This document shows, piece by piece, positions 33,513 through 45,683 of a stretch of DNA of 64,000 nucleotides. Both the position numbers and the translations under genes were made by a program. How positions within the stretch are numbered: the first letter of the stretch is position 1; each line of letters begins with the position of its first letter. Origin of the DNA: Golubevia sp. BC0850. Taxonomy: Eukaryota; Basidiomycota; Exobasidiomycetes; Golubeviales; Golubeviaceae. The notes under the pieces were generated by a model that was given only the letters and a program-made list of their open reading frames with translations, did no database searches and was not told the origin of the DNA. The stretch is taken from positions 248,001-312,000 of the forward strand of contig JAAVVG010000015.1 in NCBI GenBank assembly GCA_012976225.1. Direction: 5' to 3'.

Positions 33513-36420
33513 CTACCTCTTATGCAACGAATTGTAATGCTAGGAAGAAGGAAAACGAAGGAGAGTGAGTTGGAAGAAAGTTACCCGAGAAAAGGGAATT
33601 CAAAATGAAAAGGTCAGGTTCAGGGCAGGCGGGTAAGAACGAGGTGGAGGAGGGGAGGAGAGAAGAATCGATGAAAAGGGTTGAGAGAAGGTCAGATTCA
33701 GGTTCGATTCCAAAGGCTTGGAATTTCTTTCAGAAGCGAAAAGATCCGAGAAATTCAATTGAAGGAAACGTTGGGGAAACTTACCTCTCCAAGGCCATAC
33801 ATTCTTCGATGGTAGCTATGGGAAAGAAGAGAGAGTAAAAATGGAGATCGGGATTCAAGAAGAAAAAAAGTCTAGTGAGCAAGAGACCTTCAATTAAGGC
33901 TAAAGGGGAAATCATCAGTGGCGATGGAGATGCTGATCGCAATCAAAGAGAGGTGGGAGGAAGATGCTCTCGAAGATGTTGGCTCTCATTGATTGAAGCT
34001 CTTCGAATCGCTTCTAGCTTCGAAGTAAACTCTCTGTAGCAAACAGAAAGAAAGGTTCACATAGCATAGAGCTCAATCGAATACTCACGAGATCATCAGC
34101 GGTTCACCTTTCTGCTCTCCCTCTCCAACTTTCAAAACTGGAGAACCGGATTGAACGACGTGAATTTGAGTCTTGTAAGCTCTTGTGAGTGCTAAAATTT
34201 CAGGTTGGCCTCCCCAGACTCCCGTGTTTTCGATAGCGTCACAGTAGTCTAGGTAATGTCCTTTGGAAGAGAGTGGGGAGAGGAGAGGAGAAAGGGGGGG
34301 GGTGTCAGAATGATGACGCTACTTGACGCGCCTGGAAAAGAGTGAGAGAAAGAGACCATTGAAAAGTTGAAAGGGAGATGGAAATCTGACAATGGCGAAG
34401 TAAACACTCGAAGCTGCACCTTCGCTCAAGCAAAAGAGCCAGTCGTCAATTTCACGTTCTCACCATGACTTCGATCCTTTTGAATTGAATGCCGTTCATA
34501 GTAAACGTTCGTTTCAATTCGACTGGTTCCGATTGTCTTTCTAAATCCGTTCAGATCGGAGAAGAAAACGACAGCGCAGCAAACGTTTCAATCAACGGTT
34601 TTGACCCACCGGCGGATTTTCAATCTAGACGAGAAGAGAACTAGATTACCTCCTTGTCTAGATCGAAGATCGCCAGCAGCTGAAATTTCATCTGAATGCC
34701 ATGCCCGAGAGAAGTGCCCGAGAGAAGTGCCCGAGAGAAGCATCCCACCACAGAAAGACTTCATTGGCGAATTTGGACCACCGAGAACGACTCACTTGCC
34801 ATTGCCTTCTCTCCTCCTTCAGATCCAGCTTCCTTGTTCTCTATTCCAGCCATATGTTCATCAGAATCAGAAATGAAAGGTATGAAGTCATCTCGATTGG
34901 CTCTCATGTGTTCAGCGGTTGCTTTACGAGTGTCGCGATAGTCGATCTGATGACGGAAAGGACAGGAATGAGAGATTGAGCAAAGTTGATGGGAGCTGAG
35001 TCGAGCCAGAATATGCAAGATAGTAGATAATTGAGAGGAAAAGAAGATCTTGGAAAAGTAGAAGAAGACAGAGAATCCCTCTGTGGCTTTACTTACCTTT
35101 TTGGAGGATTTCCCTCGATGGATCAATTGATCAGCTACTGCCGCATAGAGACTGAGAGGTTTGGAAAAAAAATAGACAAAGACAAAGAAAATCAGCCACG
35201 AACATTGCAGAAGAGTTTCAAGAGCAGACAGCCAGAGCTTGCTGTCCAGGAAAGGAAGGGGGGAAGGACCAGCAACTTACCAGTGACCATCAGGGTTGAT
35301 CTAATGATAGAATGGAGACCAATTTGAATAAAGTGGAAGAGAATGATCAGTGTCCGAAAGACTAGCTTGAGAAAGATAGAGCCAAGAAGCTTGAAACGAG
35401 AGCGACTCCGTCTCTCCAACCTCAATTGATTGAGAACTCACCTCCTTCATCTCGACATTCAACGCTTTACACATTTCCGCTATCCCCTTCCTTTCAATCT
35501 CAGCCAAATCCGGTTGACCACCATTTGCCTTCAATTCCTCTTCAGCTTGTCTTCTAATCTCATCAGTTTCAGCCTGTTTCCTTTGTTTCCTCAAAGCTTG
35601 TCTTCCCATTTTCTTCTTTCCATTTCCACCAGATTCAGAATCGTCGTTAGAATTTCCACTTTTGAACAGAGATCCAAAAGATGATCTATGATGTTCATCC
35701 TTATCCTTAGATTCTTCTAATGATTCAGAATTCGTCGGAGGATTGGAATGAGAACTTCCAAAAAGTTTAGATTTGAGAGATTGAGACGGAGATTTTGAAG
35801 GAGAAGATGAATTGGAACCAACCCCTAATGCTGAAGGATTTGAATTTGAAGCTCGAGAATTGGAGTGAGGAATAGACCGACTCGCACTTGCTTCATTGTT
35901 TCCTACGCTCATTCCATTCATGCCATGAAGTATTCCTTGAACTCCCTCTTTTAAGTCTTGGCCTTTGCTTTTCAACTTGTCTGAACCAGATCTAGTCCTT
36001 GTGGCAGACTCATTGGTAGTCGAAGGAGGAAGTTCTGAGCCTGCGATCCCAGCTGCTGCTGCGTCCCTCGCATCTAGAGTGGCTATTAGATCGTCTACTA
36101 GATCTAATCCGTCCTCGTTGACTGTCTCTGGAGAAGCTAATTGAGCATCTCTGGCTGCCTATGGCGAGGGTGGGAGGGTGAGAAGAGGAGTCGATAGAGC
36201 AAGCTGTGAGCTTTTCCCTCTTCAGTCTCTCAAGACAGAGGTTCGACCAAACGAGCAGGATCTCATGATAGAACAATTTCAATTTGATGTCATTCCAGTC
36301 ATAGGAGAGTCGACCGAGAGTGAAGATGAGCACAGCTCTTGCTCCTCCAAAGACTTGCCATGTAGATCCCCTCACCTCAATCGTCGCTTTCGAGGCTCGG
36401 ATACTTTGGAGAACTACCAT
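33513..36420 (-). CDS. OTU2: OTU-domain deubiquitinase (Otu2/OTUD6-like)
   Basis: OTUD6/Otu2 proteins are cysteine proteases that remove ubiquitin, including from ribosomal proteins. Eight exons, 36420-36376, 36158-35442, 35300-35281, 35151-35097, 34946-34796, 34260-34089, 33815-33785 and 33539-33513, give 405 residues. An N-terminal acidic/disordered part leads to ERKGIAEMCKALNVEMKE, as in OTUD6. The catalytic Asp/Cys motif INPDGHC comes from a 20-base exon plus one base, then LYAAVADQLIHRG. Downstream are WGGQPEILALTRAYKTQIHVV and the catalytic His in YHRRMYGLGEHYNSL, split between the last two tiny exons (31 and 27 bases). Intron 6 car­ries a strong-looking alternative acceptor at 34034. 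Using it would give a protein ending SEFTSKLEAI... without the catalytic His. Intron 5 (535 bases) holds a tandem repeat. Confidence 0.88.
34704..34742 (+). repeat. 13-base tandem repeat, three copies, in an OTU2 intron
   Basis: CCCGAGAGAAGTG occurs three times in a row; the last copy differs in its final bases (GCA end). It lies within the 535-base fifth intron of the OTU gene. Confidence 0.85.
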
Positions 36421-36511
36421 GATTTCAAACGATCCATGTTTCTTGAGCCATACCTATCTGATCACTGCTTCAGCTTCTCTCCGCCAACACGCCATTACCA
36501 AGAGATCTTTA

Positions 36512-36879
36512 ATGGCTCACCTCAATGTCTCTCCTGACGCTGTCCGTTCTTCCGATCCCTGGAAGATTCCCTGGTCTTGAAGAGGATCCTTTCTTCTTCT
36601 TTGAAGGCATTGAACAGCTGGAGCTTATGAACAGAGTGAGGACGATGTTGAGGTTGTTCTTGCGAGCTCGATGAGGTCAAAGTCGATGTGCTCACTGCTC
36701 TCTCCTCTCGACTCAACGTCTCAGCGACATTCAGCCCAGGATTTCCCCCCTATGTAGATCCTTTTCTCCAAGTTATTTCTCCTGAAGCTTTTGAGACTTT
36801 CGAACTCAAATGGTGGAACAGTCGATCACAGAATAGAGAAGCTGATGATCGAAGAACTTTTGAACATTATATGAGGTGA
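36512..36879 (+). CDS. Uncertain small gene, possibly frameshifted
   Basis: No family is recognised. Coding-like sequence runs from about 36618 to a stop at 36877-36879. Two overlapping frames look protein-like: GAYEQSEDDVEVVLA (from 36620) and ELDEVKVDVLTALSSRL (from about 36664). The latter continues to PPYVDPFLQVISPEAFETF and ends FEHYMR. They adjoin at TTGCGAGC, so the simplest reading is a one-base indel, real or from sequencing. A splice acceptor (GAACAG) precedes the first frame. The start is unclear: ATGs at 36436, 36512 and 36525 all exist, and none gives a clean donor in phase. The direction (+) is opposite to both neighbours. Confidence 0.35.
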
Positions 36880-37152
36880 TGATTTGACAACGATAGATGA
36901 TGATGATGATGATGACACAGCATACTAGGAAAAGAACCATATGTAGGTATGTGAGAGGAGGATTGAAAAAAAGAAGGCAGAGTAAAAGAGCATATGTATG
37001 AATAGAAGCAGAAAATGTTACGGCCCACACCGACACCTAAAGAACCCGGGAGAAGAGAGGCTGAAAGTGAATTACATGAAATTATCGAAAAGAATCCCTG
37101 AATAGGATTGTCCACAGAGATGAAAGAAGAAGGAAGAAGATGCTGTCCATCC

Positions 37153-39409
37153 TTAAGTTCTACGTCTCTTTGGCTTTGGAGCTTGAGGAGTTGAGGTAGA
37201 GTTGGAGATAGAAAGCGAACCTGTACTTTCACAAAGATCTGAACTGTTGGTAGAGATAGAGTTTCTGTTGGCTTGAGCTTTCTCTCTGTGATAACTGGCT
37301 TCGCACATCGCAGAATGTTTGTACCAAGCTCCCCAGCTGAGGTTCCTTCTACTTGAAATTTGAACCCAGCTTTCGCATCTGAAGCATTGACCATGGTTGA
37401 GGTGTTGATCGTCGACTTTCATAGCGATGGGTGGAGCGAATTGTCTTCCAGTATGAGAAGAGATTCCATGAACGTTCTTGGTGTGATATCCATAAGCAGA
37501 GTTCTGTTGACAAAGGATAGAAGGGTAGTGGGGCGGTCAGCAAAATGAACAGGGAGTTCTGATGGCAATCGAACTGAGAAGTTAGGACTCGAGACTCACC
37601 TTCAATTGAAGCCATTTTTGAGGAACACTTTCTTCGCACTTAGAGCACCAAGCTTCCCTGGCCTGAGCTTCATAACGAATCCATCTTGCAGAGTAGGCGT
37701 CATCCTGAGTCTTCAGCTTTCCAGTCTGGCGCATAGGTCTGGCACTGATGTCACTACATTCGAAGTCTTCGGGTGGAGGATTTGGACAGTGGATAGTGAC
37801 GACTGGATAAGGGACTGGCTTGTCCTTGCTAGTTGGAGGTGGCTGAAGAACTGCTCCGGCAAGATGCTCTGCTGAATGAGCTTCTAGAGCTACCTGCTCG
37901 TTCTTGACTAGACCGATGCTTGATGATTCACTGCTGACAGTGTTGTTGTTGAGAGGAGCTACGGAGCTCTTTCTAGATCCTGGTAGCGTGAGAGAATTGA
38001 CCTGAGACTGTTCCGTCGAAGAGCTGGAAGGTCCTTGGTTCGAACCGTAGAGAGTATCCATAGAGAACCAATCCACTGAAGAAGAACGAGGTGATCCAGT
38101 GCAGCTCAGAGCCGAAGTCGAGGCTTGATTGCTGCTGTTGGCTGGGGTGCTAGACTCTCCCATCAGTTGCTGTTGAAGAAGAGCATAGGTTGGTGAAGGT
38201 AAATCGAAAGACCTTGTCCTGAGATGAGTTAATAGAGGAGCAGGTCTAGCTTGAGATTGAGCTCTTCTGTGAGTGTAGGCTGGGAAGTTGGCTTGGGTTG
38301 GAGTAGCACTTGAATTGGAGGCCCAGGAAGTTGAATTGTGGCTGGCTGGAGCTAAAGAGCTAGCTGGTAGAGCAAAGTCGAACTGTTCCGTTTGGAAGCC
38401 ACCTTGGTTTGAGGGTTGAAAGTCTTGATAGTCTCCATCAGCATCGTCTATCGATCTCTTCCTTGAACCTGAAGAAGATGAGCTCGAAGCGTACTCGACA
38501 GGTAGACCAGAGATGGAATTCCTAGGTGAGAGTACTGGAGATCCACTCAGAATAGATGTTCTCTCCTGAATTACGTCCCAAGGGAAGGTTGAAGAAGTGT
38601 TGTGAGGGTGAGATGGAGCTTGGTATGAGTCTGGGAAGAAGGTGAAGAAGAAACGTGTGTTGTTAGTAAAGGGCAGTACAGGAGGCAAGCGCTTGACAGC
38701 GAAATCAGATGCTTGAAAGAGATAGTACTCACTTGACCAAGGCTGAGAAGTTTGAGAATTTGAGGAGTGAACGAAAGGCAAGCCAGTGGATCTGAGGTGC
38801 GAGTGCTCAACAACTCGCGTCCTAGAGTAAGACGACGAATAAGGCTCTGCAGTGGAGCCAGCTGTGGTACAGAAGAGGTCAAAGAAGTTGAGTCAGGGTT
38901 ATGTCGAGGTAAAGAATTTATGATAGCTAAGCATGTAACTCACAGTAGTACGACGTAGTGTCAGGAGAAGGACCAGAAGGATAGCCCTGGCCATGCTGAT
39001 GGCTACTCCAACCTGGGAGTACCTCTTTCGGTCGGTGTTCCAATGAAGTCCAGGTGTAGCATGAGAGCGGTTCGGATAAGTTAGACCAGTCTGAAGTGAA
39101 TTGGTTAACTTCTTCTAGACGTTTCGAGTCTGATATTGAGTCTGGCTTTGAAGAGTTGAGATTTTGGTTGAGACTGAGATTGAGAGAGGATGATGAAAGG
39201 GGAAGTTGAAAGTCTAGAAGATCTGGGGATCTTAGAGTTGGAGTTCTGGGGAGAGAAGAGGAGGAGGCAGATGATGAAGAGGTGTCGAAGGGAGAGATGG
39301 ATCGAACCGAGTTGCAACCTGAAGGTGGATCTGAATTGAAGTCTGAATTGAAGTCCGTTAGGAAAGGAAGGATGTCAGATTCAGGTGAAGTTGTGTCGCT
39401 GGTAAACAT
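37153..39409 (-). CDS. Transcription regulator with Rua1 C-terminal zinc-binding domain
   Basis: The C-terminal 180 residues match the Rua1_C domain, named for the Ustilago activator of ustilagic acid glycolipid genes. Exons are 39409-38944, 38861-38733, 38630-37600 and 37503-37153 (658 residues; an in-frame codon at 39490 is an alternative start). The domain shows ARWIRYEAQAREAWCSKCEE, QLKNSAYGYHTKNVHGIS, GRQFAPPI, GQCFRCESWVQ and WYKHSAMC. These are Cys/His groups suited to binding zinc. A nuclear-localisation-like PKPKRRR ends the protein. The N-terminal 450 residues are disordered, Ser/Gln/Asn-rich, as in activation domains. Nothing in the window looks like a glycolipid cluster, so the target pathway cannot be inferred from context. 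Confidence 0.82.
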
Positions 39410-40739
39410 GGCGTGTTGGCGTGTTGCTTTGCGAAGGTGTGGAGAGAGTCCGAAGGAAAGAAGAAGAAGATTAGACTTTGCTTTGGTCAAAAGTGAAGAG
39501 AGCTTTGGTTGAGTTTGAATAGAGGAAGCTGTAGAAGCAGAGTAAATGAATTTTAGAAGGAAGGGGAAAGGCGAAAAGGGAAAGAGAAGAACTGCTTCTT
39601 TTATAGGAGAGAAGAATCAGCTGCTCGGTCATGGATTCAAGCAAGGGAATCGGATTTGTGACGCCTGTGATGAAAGCAGATGTGCGGGTCAGAGAAATAG
39701 AAATTAATCAATCTGTACCTCAAACCCAAAGAATCGAATAACGTTCGACTGCGATTCGTTCATCGCTGAGTTTTGAGGCCGGAGCAATAACCGACCCCTG
39801 ACGCCCTCTATCATCTTAGTGGAGGTGGACGCCAAAGATCCTCAAAATGGGCGTCACAGAGCTCGCAGATCTGCGAACCGAGAAGAAAGCTGTTCCGTCT
39901 CTACGGCAAGATTACCAAGTTCCTTCAAAAATGAAATGACAACAGAGAAGAGGAGGGCGCAACGAGAGGGAGAGAGGGAGAGGAAGAGGAGAGAAGGTGG
40001 CGTCTGCGCCCTCGGATCTGGTTTTTCTGTGCCCTCGTCAACTTTCTCCGGTTCACATCTCCTTCCTTCTCCTTTCCTTTTCAAAAGCCTCTGTCAACAA
40101 TCTAAGGGTTTTAGGAAGGCCGAGGTAATCTTCACTGGGATCTTTGTCCTCCCATCTCCGTCCTAACTCGCAGAATGTGAGAATGGAAAGGACCTTCTCT
40201 CAAAAACTCAGCAGAACTTCTTTTTCTCAGCAGGGATTGACGATTGACGTCAATTGCAGAGGGCAGGTATCCTGACTACATAATCTAAACTCCGCGTTTG
40301 CATACAGATTAGGTTCTGTTCAGATTCCTGGATCGGAAAGTACTTTCCGAATAAGTTCTCAAGAAGTCAGAACGGGAAGGGTTCAGACGTTCAGAGAATA
40401 GAGAAATCTGCACTTTTGATGTCACGACGAGGGTGCAGAGATGAGCTACATGATGTGATATGTGATAGATTAGATGAAAGTCGAGAAAGGGGTGGCACAT
40501 TGAATGAGAGCGAGGCTTGAGATGGTCGAGAGAACGAGACGGAAGCGAGGGAGAGAGAAATGATTCGATGATTAGAGGACTAGCAGAAACGTGGGGCTGG
40601 GATTGGTACATTTAATTTAGAGTTGGATTTCTGGGTTTGCAGCAATAGATGGTCGCCGGCCGGGCAGCTTTAGGATGCAGAACTTGTTGGGAAGGGGCAT
40701 TGGCAGAGGACTTCGGTCAAAGTTCTGTAGGAGACGACC
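39410..40739. other. Intergenic region, 1.3 kb
   Basis: This holds the long promoter of the Rua1-like gene and the 3' end of the MIF4G gene. A 115-codon frame at 39819-40166 is compositionally odd and unsupported. No gene is called. Confidence 0.5.
39598..39606 (-). promoter_or_regulatory. TATA box of the Rua1-like gene
   Basis: The minus strand reads CTATAAAAG about 190 bases upstream of the chosen ATG, and about 110 upstream of the alternative start at 39490. Confidence 0.5.
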
Positions 40740-43700
40740 CTAGGACGAAGAAGTTCTATGACGCCAGTTTCTTTGACGAAGAGCGAGAAGTTCCTGATTG
40801 ACGGAAATTAGGAGAAATTAAGGGAAAGTGATTTCCAGGAATGGGGGCAAGTGGGGATCAGCAAAAGAGGATCAGGACTATGGGGACGCCCATCACTCGA
40901 AGTTGCAGGAGAGACGATACTCACATTGATCCATTCTTTCGCATCGACAATAATATCTTCGTGCAGCAGCAGCTCAGAGAGCCGTTGTGTACAGGAATCC
41001 AAAGTGTGTCTGGCTTCCGAGTGAGTTGGATTTGGAACAGTGGAGATCTGGGATGCAGTTTTGGGAGATGATTGTTCGACGGGCTTCTCCGAAGAATAGA
41101 TTGGAAGAGAGGGAGTAGAAGATCTGCAGGATTGGGAAGAGCTCAACGACTTCATGATCGAGTCTGAACCGTCCTTGACCGAGGAGAGAGATGGATTGCG
41201 AGGCGAAGAAGGGGCCGAAGCAGTTCTGGCCCATTGGTCGTGACGAGAAGTGAGAAGAGGAGAATGTCTAGCAGCGGAAGGGCTGTGGTTGTGATGGATC
41301 CAGTGAGAGGTTGGAGCTGAATCTGATCTGACCAATTGGCTTCGAACGTTCATGACGAGTGCACTTCCACTGGCTTGGATCCCTAGCCCAGCACGTTCAC
41401 TTGAGAGACGAGGTGGAGTGGCGGGAGAGTAGTCCATCAAGCTGCGACTCGAGAGGGGAGAGCTGGAGCTGGCAGTGATAGTTCTATTCTTCTCCTGAGC
41501 ATCCGAGCTGAGCCCGCTCGAGTCTTTGTCTGCTTGAGTCTCGAGATTGAGTCCGACGGTGATGAGAAGGGCGCAACCAGCTTCGAGCTCGAAAGCTGAA
41601 GGAACTTCTGGATGAACCGTATCGAAGAAGAGACGATGCAACCAGGCCTGGAGGTCTCCTAGAGGGAAGAGTCCAAGGCAATGAAGCTTCGAATGAATGA
41701 AAATGAATAGGAGGCGGAGAGGATGTTAGTTTTTGGAGTCGTCACCGTCACCATTCCCTCAGTCTTCCATCGAAGTCGAACTCTCCAACTCACCTCTCCC
41801 ACGAATCTGACAATGTTCACATGAGCGAAGGTATCTTTGAGATCACCTTTGGCTGCTTTCTTTCTCTCTCTCCTTCTGTATTCTTCCTCTGAAATGACTC
41901 CAGTGACCGCCATCTTGAGAACTTTCTCTCTAGCTGCATCTTGAGCCGCTTTGGCTGCAGTCAAAGCCGCCCACCTCTTCCTGTTCCCCTTTCTTTGAGG
42001 TGGGACGTTCAAAGAAGAGTTTCTTTCACGAGCTTCTTCACCACGTTCGAAGTATCCAGAGAGGTGGGTGTGAAGTAGAGACATCAGAAGCACTGAAGCG
42101 TCTAGATCTTTTGATTTCTTCTCCTTTGGAGAGGCTTCAGTTAAAGTTCTGTCCACCTCTTCTTCTTCTGATACCGTGTCTTCCTCGAGGTCCTTCGGAG
42201 AAGAGAGTGAAGACTTCATGAAAGAGATCAGCTTGCTCAACATTCCAGGGATTTCCCAAGGAGATCTCTCGTCTTGCAGCAGTGCGAAGATTCCAGTGGC
42301 GACATGGTCCAAGATCTTCTCCAGCATTTTCTCGTGCTCTTCTTGAAGCCATTCCTTTGGCAAGAGGTACTTGATCTTCTCCGATCCAACACCAGCCCCC
42401 CCTCTACGTCCCTTTCCGATAGCAGAGTCGTAAGGCAGTAAAGGCTCGAACTTTTGACGAGATAGAGTTGGAATGTTTGGAGCACCAGACTTTCCGGCGA
42501 TGATGTCGTCTAAGAGAGTGACTAGCTTTCTCGAAGCTAGGTTGATTTTCTGCTGCCTACTTCCCATCCTAAGGAAGTCTGATAGAAGACTGTCTATTTG
42601 AATGGCAGCGATGTTGAATCCTTTGGTGTCGGCGTCGATCCTAGACTCCAAAACCGCTACCGGCATTTGAGCGATTTGCGACTGGATCTTGCTCTCCAAG
42701 GACTCGTCTCCTAGTACCGGAGTATCGAAAGATCCTAGTGAGGAGGGAGAAGATTCCAAAGAGTTCCCACCATTGAGAAGCGAAGCTGGCGAGGCGAAAG
42801 CATCTTCACTGAAACCTCTGATGCTTGGAGAATCCATCTTCGAAGCCTCGTCCAGAGATAGGAAAGCGGACCCGATTCCTTCGAGACCAGAACTCTTCTC
42901 TCTTACGGTATTGGGAGAATCTAAGAGGACCGATTTGAAGGAAGCAAAGGAGGAGCGTTCTTCACCATCACTGATGCCGTGTAGACTCGCATAGAGACGA
43001 CGAGCTGCAGATGGTAGGATGGCGGCTGGTGGAGGAGTGATGATGATGCTGGGAACCTCCGATGGGGATCCTTTGGACTCTGAGAGAGCAGGAGTAGGAG
43101 GAGAACCTGTTGCAGAGTGAAAGGCGGGGAAGAGGGAAGTACGATGTTTAGAGAAGTACGGCTTCAAACATCGAATGATCCTTTGATCCACTTACTTTTA
43201 AGCTCTCTGTTCTTAATGTCAAGCAGAGTTTGAGCGAAGCTAGAGGTATACTTGGGAGTAGTGATGACTCTTTCCTTAGCTCTTGCCGGCTGAATCTTCT
43301 GACCTTCCTTCAAAGCCAAAGACAACGAAGCTCTCGAGTGCTTGGTCATGGGAACCTTGACCACCTCCTTATCTTCCTTCTCGTCTTCTTCTTCAATCAA
43401 AGATCCCGATTGCACGTCTTCTGGTTGAGCAGGAGAAGGTAACGCTGAAGGCAAGAGGGACGAAACGTTGACTCTACGACGTGAATTCAACAGATTCTTC
43501 GACCCACTGATCTCCGGACCAGAGCTGCCTACAGAGTTGAAGTAGGAAGAAATACCACTGAACTTTCCTAAGCTCTTCAATGGATGACTTGGAGGTGGGA
43601 AGCCCATTCCTAGACCAATTCTACCATCTTCGAACGACTTGGAAAGGCTGGAGGTTGGCTTGTTTCCGTCGTCGAAAGCAGGTCCTAGAAGAGTCTCCTT

Positions 43701-45683
43701 TGAGGTGGGTCCGAGTGATCTCTTGGAAGAGGTCGAAGCACTAGGATTGAAACCAGAAGATTGAAGGGTTCCATTGAACAATCCAGGTTGGGCGTTGTGA
43801 GAAGTCTTTGAGAGAAAGGCTGCTTCAGGTTGAGAAAGAGAAGCAGTCAAGCTTGAGATGATCTGATTCTTTGAAATCTTGACCTTAGATAGAGAAGAAG
43901 AGGACGAAGACGAAGGAGGGTTGGAAAGATTGGAAGGTGCTTGCGAACGAGTACGAGTTCTGGCACCTTTTGGAATTCTGGGAGAAGTTGGAGATTTGAT
44001 TGCCGATTTGCGCTTGGTCTTGCTAGCATAGTGATGAACCGTACTTCCCTTGGAAGAAATTTTGGAGACCATTGGATCTACTGAATCTCTCTCTGAACCA
44101 TCTTGTGAGCCAGAAGACTTTCCACCAGAAGTGACGGTAGAACTTGAGTTTCCGACCAGCTCTTCTCTGACGGAGCTGCCTGCTGCTGAAGCGCTGGCTG
44201 GGACCATTCCCATAGCTTGACCGAGACGAGAGAAGTTGATGTTTGGCATTCTTTTGGAAATGGAGCTGCGACCATCGATCTGCGGTTGAGATTGGACAGA
44301 GACCGGATCGACCGTGAAGGACTTGCTTCTTGAATGAATGCCCTTGAGAGTAGATCTACTAGTAAGACTCTGAGAGCGAGGAACGATTGGTGGTCCCATC
44401 AGCTCCCTGTCCTGAAGATCCAGTGAAGTGGAACCGTTCAGACTTCTGTTAGAGACTCTGTCCATGTCCTTGGAAGTCGCCACCGGATTTGCACCACCGA
44501 GATCCAATCCCAAGCAGTTGGTCTGTTGAGACGAAGACTTCCTTTCTACCTCTTGACTTGAAAGTTCCATCAGCTCAAAGACTGGCGTTGGAGGAGGAGT
44601 GTCATCCGAGGATTGGTGTTGAGCTGGTGTTCCTTCTGCCCCTAGAAGTTTCCCATACTTGTTTGGTGAAGAGGGGGTAGGAGGCGTAGCTGGTCGACTC
44701 GAGTGAGACGAAGCTGGATCCAACAGGTAGGATGGAATAGAGGTAGGACTATCGCCATTAGGTGGATAAGACTTGGTAGGCTTGATGAGAGCGGAAGGTT
44801 GACGACGGTGCTTTGAAGCGACGTGGGCGGGAGTTTTAGAGGTCGGCTTGACTGAAAGGGCTCCAGCTCTTCCGGAACCTTTGGTAGCAGAGCTTCTAGA
44901 TCCTGAAAGATTGAGACCATCTGGAATTGAGTTGAAGGTGTTGGATCCAAAGTCGATCGAGAGGGTAGTTGCTTGGAGGACGGTGGAGGACATCTCATCA
45001 TCACTGCTGCTACCCTTCAAGACCTTCTCCATCAACTCGTCATCGTCAAAGTCTTCCACCTCAACTTCCTCTTGAAAGGGGACGATACATCCTTTGAAGG
45101 CTCCGGTGTCTCCTTGGCCACCTTCCCTTTCAGGATCCACCACACCTCCTACATAGTACTCAGGTAGGTTCTCTCCATTCCTGCTGCTTCTTTCCCCCTT
45201 TCTTCTGTCATTTGTGTTGAACACCTTCTCTTCATCATCAGACTCTCCATTCCAACCAGAGAAACCTTCTTGCTGTACTCTTGGACTAGAAGGCATCTTG
45301 CTCCTTTGAGCTAGGCTCTTACGTGAAGGAGTTAAAGGAGTGGTGGGATGGAAATTTGACTCGAACGAGTTCTGATAGTTCTTGGAGGTAGGAGTAGAAG
45401 ATTGACGAGATGAGTAGGAGGGATTGGTGGGAAAGGTGTTGTGTGTTGCTTCTGTGAAAAAGTCTCCACTGTTGTTGTTTTCATCCTCTTGCAGAAAAGA
45501 GAATGGTCGATTTGACCTCTTGGTGATGGGGGAGGAGAAAGGAGCTTTTGAATTCAGATTTCTATTTGATGAACTCCTGGATTGATTAGAGGAAAGGCGT
45601 TGGCCAGAAAGAGTTGAAGGTTGGGTTTTTGCTACCCTTCCGAAAGTGGAAGGTGGAGTTTGGAGTGATTCACCCTGGACCAT
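40740..45683 (-). CDS. Large eIF4G-like protein with split MIF4G domain
   Basis: Four exons, 45683-43196, 43106-41794, 41686-40925 and 40793-40740, join in phase and give 1,538 residues. The first 1,000 residues are disordered and Ser-rich. The rest follows the order of an eIF4G-type MIF4G domain. SVLLMSLLHTHLSGYFERG is followed by a basic Ala/Lys helix, then NIVRFVGELHCLGLFP, CALLITVGLNLET and finally LLALRQRNWRHR. In eIF4G these correspond to the FERG, VRFIGELFKL, LLTTVG and DVIELRxxxW segments. About 150 disordered residues are inserted between the last two. MIF4G domains bind eIF4A-type helicases or RNA. The divergence suggests a paralogue or specialised factor, not the canonical eIF4G; that is inference. 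The start is the first ATG in frame. Confidence 0.78.

Noticed and set aside
39819-40166. 115-codon open frame on +
   Set aside because: Low-complexity Arg/Glu stretch from a purine-rich tract; no family resemblance and no supporting signals.
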